Shown here: positions 12,260 to 24,200 of the stretch, piece by piece
How positions within the stretch are numbered: the first letter of the stretch is position 1
Layout of the letters: every line of letters starts with the position of its first letter
Assembly (NCBI RefSeq): GCF_019703515.2
Contig: NC_059374.1
Location: 19,885,095 to 19,949,094, forward strand
Origin: Myxocyprinus asiaticus
Taxonomy: Eukaryota > Chordata > Actinopteri > Cypriniformes > Catostomidae
Direction of reading: 5' to 3'
DNA length: 64,000 bases
The notes under the pieces: generated by a model
Database searches by the model: none
Seen by the model: the letters and a program-made list of their open reading frames with translations, nothing else
Told to the model about the DNA's origin: nothing
Program-made: the position numbers and the translations under genes

Positions 12260-15200
12260 TTTTTCTTATAAAAATACGTTGCTAAAAATAAAATTTATAA
12301 ATTTTGTGGTGCAACCAGTGAAAATCTTGGTGGGAAAGCTGGGCCAGCAGAAATAAAGATATAGTTGAGCCCTGTATTAACTTCAACATATCTTCATCCA
12401 ACAAAGCTATTCAGCTGCTAATTTAGTAATTTCCCTATACATTAACATCATCCTGTACTGCATCTACTGTATATATTGACTGGTATGACTATAATGCATA
12501 GTGACTCTAATGCATAAGATAACTACAACTATAGCACAAAAGCAAGCAGCAATAAAGGAATGAGGAAAGGAGAAGAGTTTGAAAGAAATAAGCAGCTATG
12601 ATACCTCACGAGGGGCAGTTACACCCGGGTCAAGGGCAAGCGAGAGGCAGAGTGAGGAAGCGCTGGCGAGCTGGATGTCATGGCAATCACTCCCATACAT
12701 CTTATAAACATCCGACAGCTTCAAGTACTCCTGAGTCAACCCATTCACGCAAGACAAAAGTTCAGCTGTCAGTTCACTCACGTGCAAGCCTGAAAGATCT
12801 TTCATTCTAATTCGTACGTACAGGCATGGTTTGCCCAGCTCAACTAACAACAAAATGCCTCCATGTAATTCTTTATTTTATTTTATTTTTTTGCAAGAAT
12901 TAGAACACAGTTAAAATTATTTCTAAATGCACTGGTCACAACAGACACAACTTAACAAGTATGTAGTCATTTAGCAGACAGCTTTTTCCAAAGCAACATA
13001 TTAAAGGGAGAATCACACTGGAATCTGGGTTAAAGGGATAGTTCAGCAAAAATGAGAATTCTGTCATAATTTACTAACTTTCATGTTGTTCCAAACCTGT
13101 TTGGCTGATTTTCTTCCATACACAAGACAGAATGATCCCGTCACCTTTATTTTCATTGTATGGAAAAAAGACAGCAATGGTCAATGATAGCATTTTCATT
13201 TTTGGGTGAACTATCCCTTTAAGTGCCTTGCACCACGATGATGGTACATTGATTGTTCCTTGTGGGGATCGAACCAGCAACCTTTTGGTTGCGAGCTCTG
13301 ATCTTTAATCACTATGACTCACCACACTAACCCTAAACCCTAAATTCTCAGGAAGTATGACACATTCACATAATGTAACACAAATCTGATTTTTGAGGCT
13401 TTTGAGGCAAAGTCATTGGCAGTTTTAGATGCGTCAGGCTGCATGCATCAATGGTTAGTACAGTTACCTCCTGAGGCATGGTGGGATGTAAGTGGAATAA
13501 GGAAGCATGATAAGGGGAGGACTGGGAGTGGTCATCATTGAATAGGTCAGACTCACTGATGTGAAGCACATCCTGGGCGGAGGTTTATAAGTCAAACAAT
13601 ATCCTGAGACTAAAATATTTCTTTTCCTGTTGTGCTAACCCAATTATTATGGGATGGCACGCGATAAGCATATGCTGCCAGGAACATCTGGCTAAAAAGC
13701 TAGCTCTTAGGATTAACCTTCTTAGTCCGAGAAAACCCCACTCCAGAGTTGGAGTTGGATTGAACAAATCAAGTGATAATATGTCTTAGGGAGCACAAAC
13801 AAACATAATGGAGGTCCAGGCATATCAATCATTTAAGAGTAAATTAGTTCATTTTAATGTTTAGGCTAAATGGAAATACCTCAAGAACATATTGAAGCCA
13901 CACGGTGTGCTATGTTAGCAAACACAGCATTTATCCTTATTCTAAGCAGAGGAACAGATATTTAGCAGTTATTTATCGTAAAATAATATAAAACGTATTC
14001 AATTAAGGACGTGATTACAATTTAGCTTACCTCCTTTATAGTGATGGAGCTCTTTGGAAAAGTCTTTCCACCTGTTAAGCTCTGGTATCTCCTCTCCAGA
14101 TTGGCCAACCTCTCCTTTTCCTGAAACAGAGATACAAAATCAGTCAGGTACCATAAAGATGAACTTATGCCAAAGCAATAACATAGCCAGTGAGATAGGC
14201 CAGTTTATACTTCTGCATCGAACCTAAGCCATAGGCTCTGCGTAGGTACGGTGGTTACTGCGTAGCCTGTAGCACACCTCTCCAAAAATGTAACTACGTG
14301 TGATTGTAACTAATAAATTCAACTAACAGCTGTGACTGTTCCGCTTTGTAACCAGAGACCCTGCTCCAGAGTGATAGAAAAAATATCTGAGGTAGAGTTG
14401 CATTTTCTCCAATATTATTTTCAGATCTACGTATCATATCACATTGTTTTTGGGCTGGTTTTAAACGGGAGCATTTATTATTATTGTTCATCTTATGTTT
14501 CATGAAGTTATAAGCAAAAATGTGACAAAAAGCCACTTTTTACAACTTATAAACTCTGTGCTTTCACAGCTTTTACTCTCTACCTATTTGGTCTGTGAGT
14601 GAAACAATATGCTTGTTGTATTCTACTCAAGACCTTTCCGATTTGTTTGATGTTTTGACTGTATGTTTGACGCGTTCAGGAACATTTAAATAAGCCACTC
14701 ATTCCTAACACTGGGATCCTTCAGAAGGCTAGAGATGCAGTTTTTCCACAACCAGGAACATCTGGGGACCTTGACAGACATCTTAATCTTTTCGTTGGTT
14801 AAACGCGTCCTACAGTAACAATAGTACAACATTCAGAGTTGAAGTACCTCAGCCGCTCTATCATTTCACCGCAATGATTAAATATGTTGTGGAGGTGGGG
14901 CTATTCAAATGACACTGCACTGTGATGTCACAATGTAGCCAATTTAAAAACTGGTCATTTTTGCAGATTAGAAACAATAAATTATCTTTTCGGACTGGAG
15001 ATTAAGTTTTGAGTTCTGAAATTTACAGCATGTTTTTAAAAGTACAATGACCTATTATATGTCAAAATATCAAGAAAAATTGTATTCCTTATGACATGGC
15101 CCCTTTAAAAGCAGCCCAAGCCTCCGTTCTCAAATGATGCTTTTGAACTACCAATGAAGACTTGGGCTGTATCAAAGCAAGATGCTAAATCCGTGGATTA

Positions 15201-18200
15201 AGAAAGTAATTCTACTCACAACATTTCATTTACATTTAGTCATTTAACAGACACTGTTATTCAAAGCGACTTACAAATGAGGGGCATAGCAAGCCATTTT
15301 TCATACAAAAGTCAACAATTTCTGCAGTATCACACTGCCAAGTTCTCAATGTGGTGTAACTAGTATAAAAGCTAGCGTAGAAGAAAGAGGCAGACAAGAT
15401 TTTTTTTAAATAAGAGCCACTTTTCCACCATCGGGCCGAACGGTTCATGGTAAGGATGGTAAGGAATGGATACAGTAGCATTTCCACTTGAGCAGGGTTC
15501 GGCACGGCACGATTATAAACCATTCAAATCAAATCAAATCACATTTATTGTCACACAGCCATATACACAAGTGCAATGGTGTGTGAATTCGCCGGGGGGG
15601 CTGTCGCGAGGATCGTGAGGTCCGAGAACCATGTCTGGGTTGGCCAGTAGGGTGCTACCAGGACGACCTGCTCCTCGTCCTCCTTGAACTTGCACAGAGT
15701 CTGTGCAAGTAGGCTCACTGGGGGAAACGCATATTTGCGCAGGCCAAGGGGCCAGCTGTGTGCCAGCACGTCTATGCCGAGGGGGGCCTCGGTCAGGGCG
15801 TAACAGAGTGGGCAGTGGGAGGATTCTTGGGAGGAGAACAGGTGCACCTGTGCCTGTCCGAATCGACTCCAAATCAGCTGGACCACCTGAGGGTGGAGTC
15901 TCCACTCTTCCCTGAGGGTAACCTTTTGTGACAGCACGTCCGCTGTAGTGTTGAGGTTGCCCGTGATGTGAGTGGCTCGCAGCGACTTGAAGTGCTGCTG
16001 GCTCCAGAGGAGGAGATGGCGGGCGAGTTGTGACATACAACGAGAGCGCAGACCGCCTTGGCGGTTGACATATGCTACCGTTGCTGTGTTGTCTGTCCAA
16101 ACTAACATGTGCTTGCGATCCCATTGGAGTCCCCAAATCGCCCCCAGTGCTAGCCGCGCTGGCCTCATACCCGTAGGTAGAAGGACCGAGGCGGCGAGCT
16201 GCTGGGGTGGCTTGCTTTCTTACGAAAGCAAGCCGCGACCGCAACGTTGCCATGGTCATGTTCTCGCAGTGAGAACATGAACCATCCACGAACGCTGCCT
16301 CCGTGTGGGTCGCGCCCAGACATGAAAGACAGCGATCATGACCATCCGAAGTTGAGAGATAATGACCGCAACCAGGAATAACACACAATCGGAAAAGCAT
16401 CTTTAAAAAGACGCATCTTTAAAAAGACGTTCCGTGTGTGCCGCTCTTTCAGAGAAATATACTCTTTTAGAGAAATAAACTCAAATATATAGAAAATATA
16501 CTCTCTTTTTTCTGCCGAAGTGCCCAGGGGCGTTATCTGCAGTGTACCAGTGCAGAGGAGGGAGAAACCGCTGAAATGCGCCGTCAGATCCAGCAGAGGT
16601 GAATGAACAGTAGAAATTCAGCTCAATGAGCATGACCGTTCGGCTCCGAAGAGAAAATCTGAATGAGTGGTAACATACCAGCTCCTTTTATACCCGTATG
16701 TCCGGGGGAGTGGCATGCAAATACCACTTGCCAATTTTCATTGGCCTTTTATCAAAGACCAGAGGTGTCTCGGGCTCCCAAGAGTGACCCCTAGTGTCAC
16801 TACATCGACACAACGTCAAGTAAGTGACAGATAGGGAACTGGAATTTGCGATCATCCTCCATAGCGCACTCGCTTCAATGTTAACCTCTCATGCCATCGC
16901 CAACAGACAAATCTGTGCCGTACATTCTCCTGATTTCACCGCACAACAGTGGAAAAAGAAACCTTAACTGCACCAGCTTCGGCAAGGAATAGTTCGGTTT
17001 AGTGATGAGAACTGTTCTGTCCGTTGGTGGAAAAGCGGCTATTGTTAATAGGGATGTCATAAAATATTGATATATCAATTATTGATCGGCACATTATTTT
17101 ACTGATACATTTTTGAGGCATTGATATATTAACATCTGCAGACATTTAAATGAAAAGCCTAATTTGAGTGCTTTCAATTCACTGCCAGTAACATTCCATT
17201 CAATGTTGTCTGAAATAATTGCTTTGGGAGACCACAAGGGAGCAACATTTACTGAAGCCGGTCGTGGCATTGACCAGGCTCAGGTATCACACACACATTG
17301 CGATTTTTTTACTTCAAGAATTAACAAAATTATGTTGATGAGTTTGCAGGTTAAGTGTATGAACCTGGTGTAACTGTGCAAACTGAATGAAGAAATTAGA
17401 AATGAAAACATTTATTATGCAATTTAATTAGCATTAAAGCATTAAAATGGCAAAAAAAATGCCAAAACCAGGCGAGATGAGCTTCGTGGCGCTGCAGAAT
17501 TTTTAACAGCCTCTGTAGACAAGCCCGCATTGTGTGCACATTCGTACCATCATAGAAAATAACTGTTTCGAATTTAAGAACGTGCCATTTCGTCTGCCAG
17601 ATGCATCTGGTGCGCAACCCATTATAATTTACCCTGCTTCTCACACTTTACCAGAGTTGTGTTGAGAAATATGTTTGAAAAGACAGACTATTGTGCAACG
17701 CGCAGCCCTATTTTTTCCGGAAACAAACCCGATATATATCCAAAATCATCTGGAAAATCTTATTATTATCGATACGTGAAAATGCCATTGATCCCAAGCT
17801 TAACTGTTAAAGAATGTTTTAGGGACGAAAACTTGAAAATGTCTTGAGGTTTGGTAAGCGTCATATAAGCGGAATAGTTGACTCCGGCTCGTTGAATTAT
17901 TCAAAAATAATGCACACCCGAGGTGTAACAGCATTACCGCCTTGATGAGTACATTATATTTCAATAATTCAACGGTCCGTCGTCAATTATTCCTTACATA
18001 TGCATTGTAAAGTCCAGCTTCTAACCTTTAAAATGACACAAGTGTGTCAAGTGAGTACTTGTTAATTAATTTGATGCTTTTCTTTCAGCTCGCTGTGTAT
18101 GCAAAATATACACTGCACTGTGTATATAATACAGTATATGCCTAATTTAATTTCTCTCTTCATGGCAGGAAACATGTATCATAAATAATATGTTACTAAT

Positions 18201-21200
18201 CTCCATATCAATCTTAGATGAACTTTTTTTTACTGTGCTGGCAGAAAGCCACCACATAGAGGCTACAGGTGTAGGTTCAACGAAAAAGTATAAATCTGCC
18301 TTTACTACGAGGAGTTTGTAAAAAAGAATAATATTAGTTAATAGAGGAAGTTCTTGGACTGTACCTTCTGTAGCAGCTGAAAGGTGATACTTCTGTCTTT
18401 GGCTAGCCTCTCACACTCCTGAGCGGCTTGCATACCATACTGACTGGCCTGGCTTTCCAGGGCTGCAACCTTTTCCTGGAAAGGAACAGTTCAGACATTG
18501 AATCAACACTTTAAAAATCTGTAACAAAACTAAAACAAAGCTACTGGTGGTTTCATGCTTTGTTACATCACATTCAGCTGTCTATTGTGTTCATGTACCT
18601 TTCTTTTGGCCACACTGCCTTGGTACTGTGCTCTGTCCTGAAGCAGCTGCTGGCTGATTGTCTCTCGTTCTTCTTCTAGACTGCTCTCCTTCTCTAACTG
18701 CTGGAACTCAAGGTCCTCAAACTGCTTAGTTGCAGCCTCAAGAGTCTCTGCTTCCTATACACACACACACACACCAAGCCTTGGGTCAACAAGCAGCCAA
18801 AGCATCACTTAAACAGCAGCACTGAGCATGCTTTGCAGCAGCCAAGCTGAGACAGCTTAAAGGGAAGGTTCACCCAAAAATGAAAATTCAGTCATTATTT
18901 TCTCACCATCATGTCTTTCCAAACCCATATGACTTTCTTGTGCAGAACAGAAAGTGAGTTACTAATAGCAAAATGTCCAAGCTGCCTCTTTGAATACAGT
19001 GAAAATGAATGTTGACCACAGTTGTCAAGCAAGATTTTCAGTGAATAACGACTTAAATTTCCATCTGTTCATCACACAACCCTATCAAATGGTTTCAGAG
19101 GATTTTAAATATGGCTAACAAGTCATATAGACTACTATTATGATACTTTTATGGTGCTTTTTGATGTTTTTTTTTTTAGAGCTTGACAACCCTATGTGGA
19201 AGAGAACAGCTTAGACAATCTACTAAACTTCTCCTTTACAGATTTGGACGACATGAGGGTGAATAAATGATGACATTATATTCATGTTGGGGTGAACTAT
19301 CTCTTTAAGAGGGCAAAGAGAAGGACAAAAAGGAACCCAAAACACTGCACATTGATCTGCATGGAAATCGAACACTCGTAAAGGGTTAATTCACCCAAAA
19401 ATGAAAATCTTCTCATGATTTACTAACCTTTAAGCCATCCCAGATGTGTATGACTTTCCTTCTTCAGCAGTACTGAAGTGAAGATTTCTATAAGCACATT
19501 TCAGCGCTTTTTGTCCATACAATGCAAGTATACAGGTGCCATCAGTCTGCTGATGTTTGACGGTCCAAAAGGCATATTTAGGCAGCATAAAAGTAATCCA
19601 CACAACTCCAGTCAATCAATTAATGTCTTCTGAAGCAATCGATAGGTTGGTGTAAGAAACAAATTGATCATTAAAATGTTTTTAATTTTAAATCATTGCC
19701 TCCGGTTGCTGTTTGAAATAACCTAACTCTCACGTGCCATTCATTCCTCTGTTGTATACAAAGCACGAGCTTCTGACTTCTTGTGTAAACACGCCATTGC
19801 GCTTATGTCACAGATGCGTCAACTGCTGAAAGGAAGCTATTTTTTTAAAGTTAATAAAGTTTTAATTATCAAATAATTTTTTTACACAAATGTATCGATT
19901 TGCTTCAGAAGACATTAATTGATCGACTGGAGTCATGTGGATTACTTTTATGCTGCCTAAATATGCCTGATGGCACCCATTTACTTACATTGTATGGACA
20001 AAAAGCACTGAAATGTGCTTATAAAAATCTTCACTTCGGTTCTGCTGAAGAAGGAAAGTCTTACACATCTGGGATGGCTTAATGGTGAGTAAATCATGAG
20101 AGGATTTTCATTTTTGGATGAACTAACCCTTTAAGACTTTTCCTAGATCTATCATATTATATCCAACTGCGACCAGAGCAATGTATATAAATATGATTGA
20201 AACAGCCAGTTGGAATAGAAAAACTGGAAAGGACTGATAAAGACTTTCAGATCATACATTGTTCTCATGAAAACCAGCATAATATTTGTTTATAATGCAG
20301 GGAAGCCTTGTCATCCTTTCTATACAGATCTCAAGGACACTAGCTAACCCTTGCTGTGTTCATTAAAGCATTTGTGACACTGAGGAGCTTGAAGGCTCAG
20401 AGCACACGTCATCACTTCCCTCTCTGTGCAGCCATCGGGATATTTCTGTCTGAAAAAAGATCACTGCATCATGACATTCCATTATCTATGCATATCAAAA
20501 TAAAGAAATCAAGATGATATTTTATTATTATTTTTAACAAGGACTTTAATTGCCTTCTCTCCTTATTTTTTTTTAAATTTATTCTATGTGTTTTATGCAT
20601 TTTAATTTATTTTTACTATTTATTTTATTCTACGTATGTGACATTTATATGTATTCATATGTTTTCTTTAAAGTACTTTGTAAACACCGCTTTAAAGATG
20701 CTGTGCATACTATAGGTATGCTTTGCTTACCTCTTGGTATGGTTTGTATTGCAATAAAGCCTTTCTGCACCACATACAGGGTTTATGATTGCTGGATAAG
20801 AATTTTCTAAGAATCTATAAGAATCTTATAGAGACTGCACTTAAAAATACAAATACAACTTTTATAGAAATACAACTTTTGGGAAAGAGAAATCTGTGAT
20901 AAGTTGAGAGAGAAGTGATGAATATAGAAACAATACAAGATAGACTAGTACTAAGTTAGTGTCTGCATTAATAGATTAGTACAATGTTATATGTTATTGT
21001 CATCTTGGCACTAGATAGTAGCACACCAGAGATCTCAACAATGTATAAGAAATATGAAAAACATAAACAAAAAATAAATAAATACATGCAAACATTTAAT
21101 CACAGACCAACACCATACCCCCAAAATAGCCCTTTGCCATATTCTGCTGTGCTCTAAACTAAGACAGACAAGTGTTGGAGAACAAGAAACATGGAGTTCC

Positions 21201-24200
21201 CAGCAGAAGTAAACCCTTGCACACTTGTCAGATGTATATAAAGAAGGTATCTGTTATTTTTCTGATTGTCCAGACATTTCCATGGAGAAATTCTGTTTTA
21301 TAATAAACAGAGAATAACATTTCTGCTGGGATCATCATGGTGACTTGTGGGTTTGGTGCATAGAGAACCCAAAAAAGCTTAATTGGGAACGTGACTCTGG
21401 ATCAGGCATGTATGAGGCCAGTGCTGTATTCCTGATGGTGACTGACCCTCTTGAGTTGTTCCTGTAACTGCTCCCTCAGAGACTCAGGGCAGTTATGAAG
21501 CTGGCTCGTCAACTCATTGTACCCATCCTGAAGCCTCTCCAGGGCTTCCCGCTCGTTGTCAACATTAGCCCTCTCCTAGAAAGAAAACAAACCATCCGGG
21601 AAGAGAAAGAGAACACACAGCTCAAAACCATGCCATGCAGAAGCATCCAAGGTTAGAGGTCACCACAGAGTGGGTGGAGCCAAAAAGGATGAAGACTTGT
21701 CCCTCTAAAACACTAAAAACTAAATGGAACTGGACTGTAGGCCTTTGACAGGGCTGTTCTCAGGCATTTCTTGGTCAAAGACTTCAGCTGTAATTATTTA
21801 TTGCCAATATGTGCTAATTTTAGGTTAGATAATGCCACATCGGATGGAGGAATTTGTTTGTTTTGGCATAGCTGGCTGGTTTAAAGCTGGCAGGTTTTGA
21901 TTCTTTTATCGTGAAATGAAAGATTTGCAGTGGCATCATACTTAATGCATCAAAAATCAAAAGTTAGTCTTCAGATGATTCTAAGACTTTGTATGCATAA
22001 TGCATAAAAGTGCTCTCCAATCATTCATTGTGTTCTTTTCAAGTCATCTATGGGCACTTTCAGAGCATCTACAAATAAGGTGCTTTCAACAACAACAAAA
22101 CAGCTACAATACTGTATATGAAAGCACAGCAGAGGGAACTAGATTCTGTAAAAAATCAAAAATGTATAGGGGAATTCTCTTGTTTGCACAGTGTTTGTGG
22201 TCAAAATCAATCTAGTTTAAATTACTGCAGTTGTTGACTGGTAACATGAACGTGGTGGTAACCAGCCCCATGGGGCAAATGGGTTGGATGCATGCAAATT
22301 GATCAATAAAGATCAAATCCAAATGGACAACCCTGCTACATCCAAACACAACTTGCAAACCGGTCTAGAAAGAGAAATCGCTTTACCCTTTACCGATCTA
22401 AAATAAACCTTTGTCTTTATACTTTTAATAATTTTAAGAATTTTAAATTAACATCTTGTCATTATTTACTTACCAGTGTTGCTTTAAACCCATATGAATT
22501 TCTTCTGCGAAACAGAAACAGACTTTCCTTCTTCTACAATTACAATGAATGGGGACTGGAGCTTTTAAGCTTCCAAAAGCATGCAAACGCACCATAAAGT
22601 AACAAAAAAGTATTCCATAAGACTTGTGCGCAATATTCCAAGTCTTCTGAAGTAATTTGTGTGAGAATCACACTGAAATAAGCATTTTTTCACTTTGTGC
22701 ATTCGTGAGAATTCATGAGAGAAGTAGCGATTTCCAATCTGTGAACGAACAATTATTTTGACTAGGATCTTTCAATGAATTGGATGCATAGGGTTACAAA
22801 ATCGGAATGATTCGTTCAACTCACTGACTCAATGATCCGGTTGTAGCAGTTCTCAAGTTGAACAGATCACAAAAGTAGATTATCAGTGAACAATGACTTA
22901 AATTTGGGTCTGTTCCTCACACAAAGCTATCATATGAATTCCGAAAACTTTTAAAATAGTAAACAAGTCATATACACCATTTCTATTACACTTTTATGGT
23001 GCTTTTGCATCCTTTTTTGAAGTTTAAAAGTTCAAGTCCCCATTCATTGTAATATCAAAATGGCGTACAGCACATTCTTTAACATTTCCATTTTGTGTTT
23101 CACAAGTAAATGGAAAGATGACATCATTTATATTTTTGGGTGAACAATTCCTTTAAATGTCTGTCCAATAGCCTAATACTAAGCAACATAGTAAGAAAAG
23201 ACTAAAACACCCAGAGAAACCCAGAACCTGATGGATATGAATGTGTTGAAATTCAGTGTGCAGGAAAAAGAGAACCACTGTAAAGTTACTGAGTTTTGCA
23301 CCACTGGAGACATTGTTCCTCAATGTCAGTAAACTAATCCCCAAGCCTGAGTTTGTGCTAAGCTAAACAGTTTTGAACCCAAAAGGGAGAGCAGGAGAAA
23401 CTGAGAGATTGTGAGTGCAGAGTGAAGCAGTGAGGATATTAGAGGTTAATGTAGGCTTGTTAGTGTTGCCAAGCTTTTTAGAGGACCTGACGAGAACCAC
23501 CACAAAATGTGAGGAAAAAAAAACACCTCTTTTGAATGAATAATTGATTACAGACAGAACCTTTCACTCTTTATTTCTTACCAAAATTAAACCAGTGAAT
23601 TGCCTTTAAACTGGACTATCATCTTCAGATCCTCTAGAGTGTAGAATGATCAGATGTGATGGGAAGCGATATGTCTAGTTTGGATGAGCATTGTTGCTCT
23701 TTTTTTTTGTATGTTTGTTCTTTTACCTGGGGATGGCAATAGAGACCAGAATGGGTCTTGAGTGGCCATCGTGCAGAATGGCATGCCTTTAAGGAATGTC
23801 AGAGACCAGAAAAGGCTGTTCAGTCCAAAGTGGCTCAACAGTATTAAACACACAACACTCCGGAAGGGGACTGGAAACTCTTCAGTGCGCAATTATGGAA
23901 ACATTTTTACATCTTAATGCAAAATGAATGTATGAATGTGCTATTTTGGGAATAAGCATTCATTTTGTATGAATATGGGCCAATAGCATTCTGCGCGATC
24001 AATGATCTGTGCTTATCATTTAAAAAATGATACTTATTCACAGTATTGCAATATTTGATATTTGATATGAATGAAAACAAGGCTGTGAGGGATAGAAGTA
24101 CAGTCTCAATAATTCTGGATTTTTTTCTCTACTGAAATTTCTTGAAAAGATGTTTTTTTCAATGTTTCATCAGTGGAACGATCCAAAATACTTCAAATAA

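Larger units (their letters stand above)
15527..16840 (-). mobile_element. DIRS-derived retroposon with LINE/SINE-like tail (chimera)
   Basis: Read on the minus strand it begins GTTCCCTATCTGTCAC and TGTCGATGTAGTGACACTAG, the leader typical of fish DIRS elements. It then has a start codon and a short gag-like Cys/His protein, and jumps to a DIRS RNase H region. It ends in a sequence that is not DIRS: CACTTGTGTATATGGC, then GTGACAATAAATGTGATTTG with (GATTT)n repeats. That tail resembles LINE or SINE 3' ends. Reverse transcriptase, methylase and tyrosine recombinase are missing, so it is non-autonomous. Confidence 0.75.
15413..17041. mobile_element. TIR element interrupted by a DIRS-derived retroposon
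   Basis: The left end AGCCACTTTTCCACCATCGG and, on the opposite strand at the right, AGCCGCTTTTCCACCAACGG are inverted repeats. The match continues through CGAACGGTTC / AGAACAGTTC. A DIRS fragment fills most of the interior. The host element alone would be about 0.3 kb and carries no transposase. Confidence 0.65.
14192..18302. mobile_element. Possible outer TIR element hosting nested insertions
   Basis: TTTATACTTCTGCATCGAAC near 14197 has a diverged inverted partner near 18280-18300 (GTTCAACGAAAAAGTATAAA on the plus strand), and the similarity continues inward for about 40 bases. The pair encloses 4.1 kb that itself contains the element at 15413-17041. No target duplication was found, so this pairing is tentative. 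Confidence 0.4.

Noticed and set aside
15534..16170. Continuation of the 288-codon minus frame after the gag segment
   Set aside because: After about residue 75 it is out of register with the RNase H fragment read in another frame; low-complexity shadow.
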